From Variovorax paradoxus NBRC 15149 (GTDB lineage Bacteria; Pseudomonadota; Gammaproteobacteria; Burkholderiales; Burkholderiaceae_C), in contig NZ_BCUT01000001.1 in assembly GCF_001591365.1 (NCBI RefSeq), positions 1 to 64,000 of the forward strand: DNA of 64,000 bases, read 5' to 3'. Numbering within the stretch: the first letter of the stretch is position 1; every line of letters starts with the position of its first letter. This document shows positions 52,119-60,716 of the stretch, piece by piece. The notes under the pieces are model-generated. The model made no database searches. It was not told the origin of the DNA and was given only the letters and a program-made list of their open reading frames with translations. The translations under genes and the position numbers were made by a program.

Positions 52119-53516
52119 TCAACGGCCGGTCATGTTCTCCGGCACCACCCACTGGTCGAACTGCTCGGCCGTGAGGTGGCCCGAGGCAATCGCGGCTTCG
52201 CGCAGGCTGGTGCCTTCCTTGTGCGCCTTCTTCGCGATGTAGGCCGACTTGTCATAGCCGATGTGCGTGTTGAGTGCGGTCACGAGCATCAGCGAACGCT
52301 GAACCAGTTCGGTGATCCGCTCGCGGTTCGGCTCGATGCCCACCGCGCAGTGGTCGTTGAAGCTCACCATGCCGTCGGCCAAGAGGCGCACGCTCTGCAG
52401 GAAGTTGTGCGCCACCATCGGGCGGAACACGTTCAGCTCGAAGTTGCCCGAGGCGCCGCCGATGTTGATGGCCACGTCGTTGCCGAACACCTGCGCGGCC
52501 AGCATCGTGACGGCTTCGCTCTGTGTCGGGTTGACCTTGCCCGGCATGATCGACGAGCCCGGTTCGTTCTCCGGAATGCTCAGTTCGCCGATGCCGCTGC
52601 GCGGGCCGCTCGCGAGCCAGCGCACGTCGTTGGCAATCTTGTTCATGCTGGCGGCAAGTGTCTTGAGCGCGCCGTGGGCATGCACCAGCGCGTCGACGCT
52701 GGCCATGGCTTCGAACTTGTTGGGCGCGGTCACGAACGGCAGGCCCGTGAGCTTGGCCAGCTCGGCCGCCACCTGCTCGGCATAGCCCTTGGGCGCATTG
52801 AGCCCGGTGCCGACGGCCGTGCCGCCCAGCGCCAGTTCGCACAGGTGCGGCAGCGCGGCGCGCACATGCGCCTCGCCATGCGCGAGCTGCGCCACATAGC
52901 CCGAGAACTCCTGGCCCAGCGTGAGCGGCGTGGCGTCCTGCAGGTGGGTGCGGCCGATCTTCACGATGTCGGCAAAGTCCTTCGACTTCTGTTCGAGCGT
53001 GCCGCGCAGCCTGGCGATGGCCGGCAGCAGCTTGTGCGTGATGGCCTCGACCGCCGCCACGTGCATGGCGGTGGGAAACACGTCGTTGCTCGACTGGCTG
53101 CGGTTCACGTCGTCGTTCGGGTGCACGAGGCGCCCTTCCCCGCGCTCGCCGCCGAGCAGTTCGCTCGCGCGGTTGGCCAGCACCTCGTTGACGTTCATGT
53201 TGGTCTGCGTGCCCGAGCCGGTCTGCCACACCACCAGCGGAAACTCGCCCGGGTGCTTGCCGGCAATGACCTCGTCGGCCGCGGCCACGATGGCCTTGGT
53301 TTTTTTCTCATCCTGCAAGCCCAGCGCGTGGTTGACCACGGCCGAGGCGCGCTTGACCTGCGCCAGCGCCTTGATGATCTCGCGCGGCTGCTGCTCGCCG
53401 GAGATGTCGAAATTCTGCAGCGAGCGCTGCGTCTGCGCACCCCACAGCTTGTCGGCCGGCACGTCGATCGGTCCGAAGGTATCGCGCTCGGCACGGGTCT
53501 TGGGGGAAGTCGTCAT
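52119..53516 (-). CDS. fumC: Fumarate hydratase class II
   Basis: A 465-residue iron-independent, heat-stable fumarase of the aspartase/fumarase superfamily. The signature loop [13 protein letters not shown] contains the catalytic serine, and the second conserved region is [19 protein letters not shown]. It acts in the citric acid cycle. An iron-dependent class I fumarase is encoded at 57.5 kb, so the organism has both types within 5 kb, presumably for iron-limited or oxidative conditions. It is divergent from proVWX. Confidence 0.96.
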   Translation of the reverse strand: MTTSPKTRAERDTFGPIDVPADKLWGAQTQRSLQNFDISGEQQPREIIKALAQVKRASAVVNHALGLQDEKKTKAIVAAADEVIAGKHPGEFPLVVWQTGSGTQTNMNVNEVLANRASELLGGERGEGRLVHPNDDVNRSQSSNDVFPTAMHVAAVEAITHKLLPAIARLRGTLEQKSKDFADIVKIGRTHLQDATPLTLGQEFSGYVAQLAHGEAHVRAALPHLCELALGGTAVGTGLNAPKGYAEQVAAELAKLTGLPFVTAPNKFEAMASVDALVHAHGALKTLAASMNKIANDVRWLASGPRSGIGELSIPENEPGSSIMPGKVNPTQSEAVTMLAAQVFGNDVAINIGGASGNFELNVFRPMVAHNFLQSVRLLADGMVSFNDHCAVGIEPNRERITELVQRSLMLVTALNTHIGYDKSAYIAKKAHKEGTSLREAAIASGHLTAEQFDQWVVPENMTGR

Positions 53517-53647
53517 GTGAAAAAACTCCGCAGTCTTGGATGGTCGCGCCGCCTGATCGGGCGCGGGCCCGAGTATCGGCCAACAAGAATAGCTCGCATC
53601 TGACGGGGCCATTGAGCCGCCGCCGACATCACGTTACGCCCGTCGGG

Positions 53648-53677
53648 TTGACTCGCGTCATGTCAAAAAGTTATAAT
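53648..53677 (+). promoter_or_regulatory. Sigma70 promoter of the proVWX operon
   Basis: TTGACT (53648-53653) and TATAAT (53672-53677) are separated by 18 bases, the best promoter match in the window. Transcription should begin near 53684. Confidence 0.8.
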
Positions 53678-53683
53678 TGTGAG

Positions 53684-54025
53684 CTTCAGACGACCAACAA
53701 GTCATGTAAATCATGGTTGGTCGGCCCTGCACTACTCGCGGATCTCCGAATCCCGTCGCGGTGCGAGGTTCTCCCCGCCGGGCCCTGTCCGGCGAACCGG
53801 CCGGATCGTTCCGGCCCCACTGCCACGCCACCCTTTCGGCGGGCACTGGTTTCGTCGCCACGTCGTCTTCAGTGCCTGCCGGCAGCCTCCAGGGCTCGCC
53901 GGGCCATTGCACGCGTTCGCTCGCGCTCTGTGTTCGCAGCCTGTCGGCTGATGGCGTGACCATTGCCGCTTCGCGCTTTGTCGCAGCGGCGCTGTGTCCA
54001 ACCTTCACACAAGGAGCCCCGGCGT
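53684..54025 (+). promoter_or_regulatory. Long structured 5' leader of proVWX
   Basis: About 340 bases lie between the expected start site and the proV ATG without a supported gene. The first 40 bases form a strong hairpin: CGACCAAC (53691-53698) pairs with GTTGGTCG (53716-53723), and CATG (53703-53706) pairs with CATG (53712-53715) inside it. A second perfect stem, GGCCGGA (53799-53805) with TCCGGCC (53810-53816), has a TCGT loop. The segment does not match a riboswitch class I know. It may act in osmotic control at RNA level; that is inference. Confidence 0.5.
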
Positions 54026-55279
54026 ATGGCCAAAGGAATTCTCATCGACCATGTCTTCAAGGTGTTCGGCGACGCGCCCGAACAGGCGCTCGAACTCGTC
54101 CGCCAAGGTTTTTCGAAGAAGGAGATCCTTGCGCAAACGGGCCAGTCGATCGGCGTGTTCGATGCCACCTTCGAGATCCAGGCCGGCGAGATCTTCGTCA
54201 TCATGGGCCTCTCGGGTTCGGGCAAGTCGACGCTGGTGCGCCTGCTGAACCGGCTGATCGAGCCGACCGCCGGGCGCATCGTGATCGACGGCGCGGACAT
54301 CAACGAGCATTCCGACGCCAGGCTGCGCGCGCTGCGCCGCAAGGACATCAGCATGGTGTTCCAGTCCTTCGCGCTGATGCCGCACATGACGGTGCGCGAG
54401 AACACCGCCTTCGGCCTCGAACTGTCGGGCACCAGCAAGAAGGAACGCCTCGCGCAGGCCGACCTGGCGCTCGCGCAGGTGGGCCTCGCGGGCTGGGGCG
54501 ACAGCTACCCCGACGAGCTCTCGGGCGGCATGCAGCAGCGCGTGGGCCTCGCGCGCGCGCTGGCCTCGGACCCGTCGATCCTCCTGATGGACGAGGCCTT
54601 CTCGGCGCTCGACCCGATCATCCGCACCGAGATGCAGTCGGAACTGCTGCGGCTGCAGAAGGAGCAGCGGCGCACCATCGTCTTCATCTCGCACGACCTC
54701 GACGAGGCCATGCGCATCGGCGACCGCATCGCGATCATGAAGGATGGCCAGGTGATCCAGGTCGGCACGCCCGACGAGATCCTGCGCAGCCCCGCCGACG
54801 ACTACGTGCGCAGCTTCGTGCGCGGCGTCGATGCGGCGGCCGTGTTCAAGGCGGCGGACATCGCGCGCAAGTCGCTCACGGTGGTGTGCGAGCACCCCGA
54901 GCGCGGTGCGCGCGCGGCGCTCAAGCTGCTGGAAGACCAGGACCGCGACTTCGCCTACGTGACGAGCCCGAACAAGCGCTTCCTCGGCGTGGTGTCGGCG
55001 GACACGCTGCGCGGCGCGCTCGAAGGGCATTCGGGCTCGCTGGGGCTGCAGCATGCATTCATCGGCGACCTGCCGCGCATCGATGCCGAAGCTCCGGTGG
55101 CAGGCCTGATCGGCCAGCTCGCGCAGGCGCCGTGCGCGCTGCCGGTGGTGGCGAACGACGGCCGCTTCTGCGGTGCGATCAGCAAGACGACGCTGCTCAA
55201 GTTCCTCGACCGCGACACGCCGCCGATCGAGCCCGTCCCGCCCAACGCCGCACCCGCGCTCGCCGCCGAGCCGCACTGA
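54026..55279 (+). CDS. proV: Glycine betaine/L-proline ABC transporter, ATP-binding protein
   Basis: A 417-residue ABC ATPase with a C-terminal CBS-domain pair. Walker A is GLSGSGKST, the signature LSGGMQQR, Walker B ILLMDEAFSALDP. The first 50 residues carry the KVFGDAPEQALELVRQGFSKKEIL extension typical of ProV/OpuAA. The CBS part (LEDQDRDFAYVTS and beyond) senses ionic strength in family members. The ATG at 54026 has an AAGGAG site. It is the first gene of proVWX, which imports compatible solutes under osmotic stress. Confidence 0.95.
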   Translation: MAKGILIDHVFKVFGDAPEQALELVRQGFSKKEILAQTGQSIGVFDATFEIQAGEIFVIMGLSGSGKSTLVRLLNRLIEPTAGRIVIDGADINEHSDARLRALRRKDISMVFQSFALMPHMTVRENTAFGLELSGTSKKERLAQADLALAQVGLAGWGDSYPDELSGGMQQRVGLARALASDPSILLMDEAFSALDPIIRTEMQSELLRLQKEQRRTIVFISHDLDEAMRIGDRIAIMKDGQVIQVGTPDEILRSPADDYVRSFVRGVDAAAVFKAADIARKSLTVVCEHPERGARAALKLLEDQDRDFAYVTSPNKRFLGVVSADTLRGALEGHSGSLGLQHAFIGDLPRIDAEAPVAGLIGQLAQAPCALPVVANDGRFCGAISKTTLLKFLDRDTPPIEPVPPNAAPALAAEPH

Positions 55280-55304
55280 AGAATTCACGAAGGCCCCCTG
55301 AACG

Positions 55305-56456
55305 ATGAACGACAACACACTTCCTTCCGACCTGAGCACCCCCGCAACTCCCGCCTTCGCCGATCCGTGGGAAGCGCTCTCGGCCGCGCCCGACACCTCG
55401 ACCACCAGCGCCTGGCTCGACGCGCCCGCCGACACCGCCCATCAGCTGGCCGGCTCGGCCGATGCCACGGCCAGCGGCTTGCAGCTGCACCGCCTGTGGG
55501 ACGGCTCCCTGCCCGTCGAATCCTGGATCAACCAGGGCCTGGGCTGGGTGGTCGAACATTTCCGCCCCTTCTTCCAGACCGTGCGCCTGCCCATCGACAG
55601 CACGCTGAACTGGGTGCAGAGCCTGCTGACCGGCCTGCCGACGCTCGCGATGATCGCGCTGATCGGCCTCTTCGCCTGGCAGTTCGCCGGCCGTGCGCTC
55701 GCCATCGGCACCACGGTGGCGCTGCTGCTCGTGGCCATGCTGGGCATCTGGCCCGAAGCCATGGTGACGCTGTCGCTGGTGCTGACCTCGCTGGTGTTCT
55801 GCATGATCATCGGCCTGCCGCTCGGCGTGCTGCTGGCCAGCAGCGACCGCGCGCAGCGCCTCATGCGCCCGGTGCTCGACGCGATGCAGACCACGCCCGC
55901 CTTCGTCTACCTGGTGCCGGTGGTGATGCTGTTCGGCATCGGCAACGTGCCCGGCGTGATCGTGACCATCATCTTCGCGCTGGCGCCGCTGGTGCGCCTG
56001 ACCAACCTGGGCCTGCGCCAGGTGCGGCCCGACCTGATCGAGGCCGCGCGTGCCTACGGCGCCTCGCCCTGGCAGATGCTGGTGAAGGTGCAGCTGCCGC
56101 TGGCCATGCCCTCGATCATGGCGGGCATCAACCAGGCGCTGATGCTGTCGCTGTCGATGGTGGTGATCGCCTCGATGATCGCTGTCGGCGGCCTGGGCCA
56201 GATGGTGCTGCGCGGCATCGGCCGGCTCGACATGGGTCTCGCGACCGTGGGCGGCCTGGGCATCGTGCTGCTGGCGATTTCGCTCGACCGGCTCACGCAG
56301 GCCATGGGCAAGTCGCGCCGCAGCGCCGGGCGCCGCTGGTGGCACACCGGCCCGGCCGGCCTGGCACTGCGCCTGCTGCAGCGCCTCGTGGGCACGCCGC
56401 CCCGCGGTGACGGTGCGAACGAGCCCGTTCCCGCCCTCGCTACGCAAGCGCAATGA
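55305..56456 (+). CDS. proW: Glycine betaine/L-proline ABC transporter, permease
   Basis: A 383-residue permease. An N-terminal hydrophilic stretch of about 90 residues, as in ProW, is followed by membrane helices and the EAA-type loop [56 protein letters not shown] is a family landmark. It begins 25 bases after proV and ends overlapping a possible upstream start of proX. Confidence 0.95.
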   Translation: MNDNTLPSDLSTPATPAFADPWEALSAAPDTSTTSAWLDAPADTAHQLAGSADATASGLQLHRLWDGSLPVESWINQGLGWVVEHFRPFFQTVRLPIDSTLNWVQSLLTGLPTLAMIALIGLFAWQFAGRALAIGTTVALLLVAMLGIWPEAMVTLSLVLTSLVFCMIIGLPLGVLLASSDRAQRLMRPVLDAMQTTPAFVYLVPVVMLFGIGNVPGVIVTIIFALAPLVRLTNLGLRQVRPDLIEAARAYGASPWQMLVKVQLPLAMPSIMAGINQALMLSLSMVVIASMIAVGGLGQMVLRGIGRLDMGLATVGGLGIVLLAISLDRLTQAMGKSRRSAGRRWWHTGPAGLALRLLQRLVGTPPRGDGANEPVPALATQAQ

Positions 56457-56479
56457 GCCGTCACGCAGGAAATCAACGC

Positions 56480-57487
56480 ATGAAGAAAACCAGTCTCGTC
56501 CTTGTCCGCGGCCTGCTGGCCCTCGGTTTCGCCGCCTTCGGCATGGGCGCACAGGCCGCCAATGACCTGCCCGGCCAGGGCATCACCGTGCAGCCGCTCA
56601 AGAGCTCGCTTGCCGAAGAGGCGTTCCAGACGCTGCTCGTGATGCGCGCGCTCGAGAAGCTCGGCTACACGGTGGAGCCCATGAAGGACCTCGAACCCGC
56701 CACCGAGCACCTGGCCATCGCCAATGGCGACGCCACTTTCATGGCCAACCACTGGAGCCTGCTGCACGCCGACTTCTACAAGAACAGCGGCGGCGACGCC
56801 AAGCTGTGGCGCAAGGGCGTGTACTCGGACGGCGCGGTGCAGGGCTACCTGATCGATCGCAAGACGGCCGAGCAGTACAACATCAGCAGCATCGCGCAGC
56901 TGAAGGACCCGGCCATCGCCAGGCTGTTCGATGCCGATGGCGACGGCAAGGCCGACCTGACGGGCTGCAACCCGGGCTGGGGCTGCGAACTGGCGATCGA
57001 GAACCACCTGACGGCCTACCAGCTGCGCGACACCGTCACGCACAAGCAGGGCAGCTATGCCGCGCTGATGGCCGACACCATCGCCCGCTTCAAGCAGGAC
57101 AAGCCGGTGCTGTACTACACCTGGACGCCCTACTGGGTCAGCGCGGTGCTGCGGCCCGGTGCGGACGTGGTGTGGCTGCAGGTGCCCTTCTCGTCCTCCC
57201 AGGGCGGCAACGCGGACACGCAGCTTCCCAACGGCAAGAACTACGGCTTCCAGGCCAACCAGGAGCAGATCGTCGCCAACCGGGCCTTCGTCGAGAAAAA
57301 CCCGGCCGCCGGCCGGCTGTTCGAGGTGATGAAACTGCCGATCGGCGACATCAACGCCCAGAACCTGCGCATGAGCCAGGGCGCCAACACGCAGCAAGAC
57401 CTGGAGCGCCACACTGACGGCTGGATCCGGGCGCACCGGCCGCTGTTCGACGGCTGGATCGAGCAAGCCCGGGCCGCCGCAAGGTAG
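56480..57487 (+). CDS. proX: Glycine betaine/L-proline ABC transporter, periplasmic binding protein
   Basis: A 335-residue binding protein. The signal peptide MKKTSLVLVRGLLALGFAAF ends near AQAAND. The body matches ProX: GITVQPLKSSLAEEAFQTLL, GDATFMANHWSLLH, GCNPGWGCELAIENHL and YTWTPYWVSAVL; the aromatic residues that cage the quaternary amine lie in these segments. I chose ATG 56480; an ATG at 56453 overlapping the proW stop would add nine residues before the signal. Confidence 0.95.
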   Translation: MKKTSLVLVRGLLALGFAAFGMGAQAANDLPGQGITVQPLKSSLAEEAFQTLLVMRALEKLGYTVEPMKDLEPATEHLAIANGDATFMANHWSLLHADFYKNSGGDAKLWRKGVYSDGAVQGYLIDRKTAEQYNISSIAQLKDPAIARLFDADGDGKADLTGCNPGWGCELAIENHLTAYQLRDTVTHKQGSYAALMADTIARFKQDKPVLYYTWTPYWVSAVLRPGADVVWLQVPFSSSQGGNADTQLPNGKNYGFQANQEQIVANRAFVEKNPAAGRLFEVMKLPIGDINAQNLRMSQGANTQQDLERHTDGWIRAHRPLFDGWIEQARAAAR

Positions 57488-57508
57488 AACGCGGCGGCTG
57501 AGATAATC

Positions 57509-57542
57509 GGGGGGCGTTTTCACACTCCAAAAAACACCCCCC
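57509..57542 (+). promoter_or_regulatory. Hairpin in the 5' leader of the class I fumarase gene
   Basis: GGGGGG-C-GTTTT (57509-57520) can pair with AAAAC-A-CCCCCC (57531-57542) with one mismatch, ending three bases before the ATG. GATAAT at 57502-57507 could be the -10 box, so the hairpin would fill nearly the whole leader, and there is no Shine-Dalgarno sequence. Confidence 0.5.
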
Positions 57543-57545
57543 ACC

Positions 57546-59099
57546 ATGACGACCACGATCCAGCAGGCCGACCTGATCGAATCGATCAGCGCCGCGCTGC
57601 AGTACATCAGCTACTACCATCCCGCCGACTACATCGCCCACCTGGCCCGCGCCTACGAGCGCGAGCAGAGCCCCGCCGCCAAGGACGCCATCGCGCAGAT
57701 CCTGACCAACAGCAAGATGAGCGCCACGGGCCACCGCCCGATCTGCCAGGACACCGGCATCGTCAACGTGTTCCTCAAGGTGGGCATGGACGTGCGCTGG
57801 GGCGGCTTCACCGGCAGCCTGGACGACGCCATCAACGAAGGCGTGCGCCGCGGCTACAACCACCCCGACAACACGCTGCGCGCCTCGGTCGTGGCCGATC
57901 CGCAGTTCGACCGCAAGAACACCAAGGACAACACGCCCGCGGTGATCTTCACCGAGATCGTTCCAGGCAACACGGTCGAGGTGACGGTCGCGGCCAAGGG
58001 CGGCGGCAGCGAGAACAAGAGCAAGCTCGTGATGCTGAACCCCGGCGACAGCGTGGTCGACTGGGTGCTCAAGACCGTGCCGACCATGGGCGCCGGCTGG
58101 TGCCCGCCCGGCATGCTGGGCATCGGCATCGGCGGCACGGCCGAGAAGGCCGCGCTGATGGCCAAGGAAAGCCTGATGGACGACCTCGACATGCACGAGC
58201 TGCAGGCCAAGAAGGCCTCGGGCGCCGAGCTCAGCAAGGTCGAGGCGCTGCGCATCGAGCTGTACGAGAAGGTCAATGCGCTGGGCATCGGCGCGCAGGG
58301 GCTGGGCGGCCTGGCCACCGTGCTCGACATCAAGATCAAGATGTACCCCACGCACGCGGCCAGCAAGCCGGTGGCAATGATCCCCAACTGCGCGGCCACG
58401 CGGCATGCGCACTTCGTGATGGACGGCAGCGGCGCGGTCTACCTCGACCCGCCCTCGCTCGACCTCTGGCCCGACGTCAACTGGACGCCCGATGAAAAGA
58501 AGAGCAAGCGCGTCGACCTCGACAAGCTCACGCCCGCCGAAGTGGCGAGCTGGAAGCCCGGCGACACGCTGCTGCTCAACGGCAAGATGCTCACCGGCCG
58601 CGATGCCGCGCACAAGCGCATCCAGGACATGCTGGCCAAGGGCGAGAAGCTGCCGGTGGACTTCACGAACCGCGTCATCTACTACGTCGGCCCGGTCGAT
58701 CCGGTCGGCGGCGAGGCCGTGGGCCCGGCCGGCCCGACCACCGCCACGCGCATGGACGGCTTCACCGAAATGATGCTGGCCCAGACCGGCCTGATCGCGA
58801 TGATCGGCAAGGCCGAGCGCGGCCCGGTCGCCATCGAGGCGATCAAGAAGCACAAGAGCGCCTATCTCATGGCCGTGGGCGGTGCCGCCTACCTCGTGAG
58901 CAAGGCGATCAAGACCGCCAAGGTGGTGGGCTTCGAGGACCTGGGCATGGAAGCCATCTATGAATTCGACGTGGTCGACATGCCGGTGACGGTGGCGGTC
59001 GATGCCGGCGGCACCAGCGCGCACATCACCGGCCCGGCCGAGTGGCAGAAGCGCATTGCCAGCGGCGAGTTCAAGACCATCATGATGGAAGAGGCTTGA
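57546..59099 (+). CDS. fumA: Fumarate hydratase class I (iron-dependent)
   Basis: A 517-residue oxygen-sensitive [4Fe-4S] fumarase with alpha-type and beta-type domains fused in one chain. Cluster cysteines are in RPICQDTG, GAGWCPPGMLGIGIGG and IPNCAATRHAHF. The beta domain contains TPAEVASWKPGDTLLLNGKML and RVIYYVGPVDPVGGEAVGPAGP. Its name follows E. coli FumA/FumB. The start codon has no visible Shine-Dalgarno site and is preceded by a hairpin. The last four bases overlap the murI start. Confidence 0.94.
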   Translation: MTTTIQQADLIESISAALQYISYYHPADYIAHLARAYEREQSPAAKDAIAQILTNSKMSATGHRPICQDTGIVNVFLKVGMDVRWGGFTGSLDDAINEGVRRGYNHPDNTLRASVVADPQFDRKNTKDNTPAVIFTEIVPGNTVEVTVAAKGGGSENKSKLVMLNPGDSVVDWVLKTVPTMGAGWCPPGMLGIGIGGTAEKAALMAKESLMDDLDMHELQAKKASGAELSKVEALRIELYEKVNALGIGAQGLGGLATVLDIKIKMYPTHAASKPVAMIPNCAATRHAHFVMDGSGAVYLDPPSLDLWPDVNWTPDEKKSKRVDLDKLTPAEVASWKPGDTLLLNGKMLTGRDAAHKRIQDMLAKGEKLPVDFTNRVIYYVGPVDPVGGEAVGPAGPTTATRMDGFTEMMLAQTGLIAMIGKAERGPVAIEAIKKHKSAYLMAVGGAAYLVSKAIKTAKVVGFEDLGMEAIYEFDVVDMPVTVAVDAGGTSAHITGPAEWQKRIASGEFKTIMMEEA

Positions 59100-59905
59100 A
59101 CAACCCGGTCGGCGTCTTCGACAGCGGCGTCGGCGGGCTCAGCGTGCTGGCCGCGCTGCGCGCCGAGCTGCCGCACGAGCGCTTCGTGTACTTTGCCGAC
59201 ACCGCGTTCGCGCCCTATGGCGAGCGCGGCGATGCCTACGTGATCGAGCGCTCGCGCAAGGTGGCGGAGCAACTGATGGCCGAGCACGGCATCAAGGCGC
59301 TGGTGGTGGCCTGCAACACGGCCACCACGGCCGCGATCCACCTGCTGCGCGCCGAGCATCCGGCCTTGCCCATCGTCGGCCTGGAGCCTGCGCTCAAGCC
59401 CGCCGTGGCGACCAGCCGCACCGGCCACATCGCGGTGATGGCCACGCGCGGAACGCTGGCCAGCGCCAAATACGCGGCGCTGCGCGACTCCTTCGCAGGA
59501 ACAGCCAATGTGCGTGCCGTGCCCTGCGACGGGCTCGTGAAGGCGATCGAGGGCTTCGACACCGCAGCCATCACCGAACTCTGCGCCCGCTACATGGCCG
59601 AAGCCGGCCCCTTCGGCGACGCACCCGGCCAGGTCGATACCGTCGTGCTCGGCTGCACCCACTACCCGCTCGTGAAGAACGAGCTGCAGCGCCATGCGCC
59701 GCCCGCGCTGCGCTTCATCGACACCGGCGCGCCGGTCGCGCAGCAGGCCCGGCGCGTGCTGGCTTCGCTCGGCCGCCTCGCGGACAGCGGCGAAGGCGGG
59801 CTGGTCCTGCAGGGCAGCGGCGATGCGGCCGTGCTCGAAGCCGCCGCCGCGCACTGGCTGCAACAGCCCCAAGCTGCTCCGGCTGCTGCCGCAACCGCTG
59901 CCTGA
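59096..59905 (+). CDS. murI: Glutamate racemase
   Basis: A 269-residue racemase that makes D-glutamate for peptidoglycan. The two catalytic cysteines lie in VACNTATTAA and VLGCTHYPLV, and the N-terminus VGVFDSGVGGLSVLAAL is typical. No ATG or GTG is available near the conserved start; a TTG at 59096 overlapping the fumarase stop (TTGA), with GGAAGAGG upstream, gives the right length. Translation is probably coupled to the fumarase gene. Confidence 0.93.
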   Translation: MNNPVGVFDSGVGGLSVLAALRAELPHERFVYFADTAFAPYGERGDAYVIERSRKVAEQLMAEHGIKALVVACNTATTAAIHLLRAEHPALPIVGLEPALKPAVATSRTGHIAVMATRGTLASAKYAALRDSFAGTANVRAVPCDGLVKAIEGFDTAAITELCARYMAEAGPFGDAPGQVDTVVLGCTHYPLVKNELQRHAPPALRFIDTGAPVAQQARRVLASLGRLADSGEGGLVLQGSGDAAVLEAAAAHWLQQPQAAPAAAATAA

Positions 59906-59923
59906 AGCCGATCCGACAACAAC

Positions 59924-60706
59924 ATGCGTCTTCGTCTTTTGCGCTGCGCCCTGCTGCTGCTCGGCCTCTCGGCAGCAGGCCTCGGCCATGCGGCCTGCGA
60001 GAGCGGCCTTGCCGAGCGCATGCATGCCAAGCTCCATCCGAACCGCCCGCTCGACGAGCGCCTGGCCGCCTGCAAGCCCTGGCCCGCCTTTCCGGGCCGC
60101 AGCATCGTGGTGCTGCCCGTGCCGCGCGAAACCAGCAGCACGGGCGCCAAGGTCTTCGACCTGGAGCTGCTGCTGATCCAGCGGCCCGACAACGGCAACA
60201 CCGAGCGCGACACGGTGATCGGCCGCATCTTCCAGCCCGAGGCGCTCGACGAAGACGCCGCCACCGCCATCCAGGACATCCGCATCGACACCTCGCGCTA
60301 CGTGCTGTCGTCCGACACGCGCGCCTTCGGGCTGCGCGTGCGCTACCGGGGCACGGCGCCGGGCAGCACGGTGGCCAGCGAAACCATCCGCCTCTACGTG
60401 CACCACGGCAGCAAGCTGCGCGAGGTGCTGCAGGAAGTCGAGCTCGACCACGACAGCGGCGAATGGGACAGCAGCTGCACCGGCCGCTTCGAGCAGCTTC
60501 GCACCATGCTTTCGGTCGGCAAGTCGGCGAGCAACGGCTATGCCGATCTGCAGCTGTCGCGCACGCTGGTGCAGAGCCGCGCGCAGATGCAGGAAGACCA
60601 GAGCTGCACCGAGAAGGCCATGCCCGCGCGCTTCAATACCGTGACGCTGCGCTACGACGGCGAGCGCTACCGCGTGCCCAAGTCGCTGCGCCAGCAGCCG
60701 CCCTGA
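59924..60706 (+). CDS. Secreted hypothetical protein (260 aa)
   Basis: I do not recognise a family. A Sec signal peptide (MRLRLLRCALLLLGLSAAGL) ends near GHAACES. The mature part, about 235 residues, has mostly beta-strand character, with four cysteines (two near the N-terminus at CES and ACKPW, two later in SCTGRF and SCTEKA) that could form disulphides. Position 19 bases after murI on the same strand suggests cotranscription. It may be periplasmic or surface exposed. Confidence 0.7.
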   Translation: MRLRLLRCALLLLGLSAAGLGHAACESGLAERMHAKLHPNRPLDERLAACKPWPAFPGRSIVVLPVPRETSSTGAKVFDLELLLIQRPDNGNTERDTVIGRIFQPEALDEDAATAIQDIRIDTSRYVLSSDTRAFGLRVRYRGTAPGSTVASETIRLYVHHGSKLREVLQEVELDHDSGEWDSSCTGRFEQLRTMLSVGKSASNGYADLQLSRTLVQSRAQMQEDQSCTEKAMPARFNTVTLRYDGERYRVPKSLRQQPP

Positions 60707-60716
60707 GCCGGCCGGT

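Noticed and set aside
53713..54025. Frames in the proVWX leader as leader peptides or a small gene
   Set aside because: No ribosome binding site, unusual composition and no recognisable motif; the region is better explained as structured leader.
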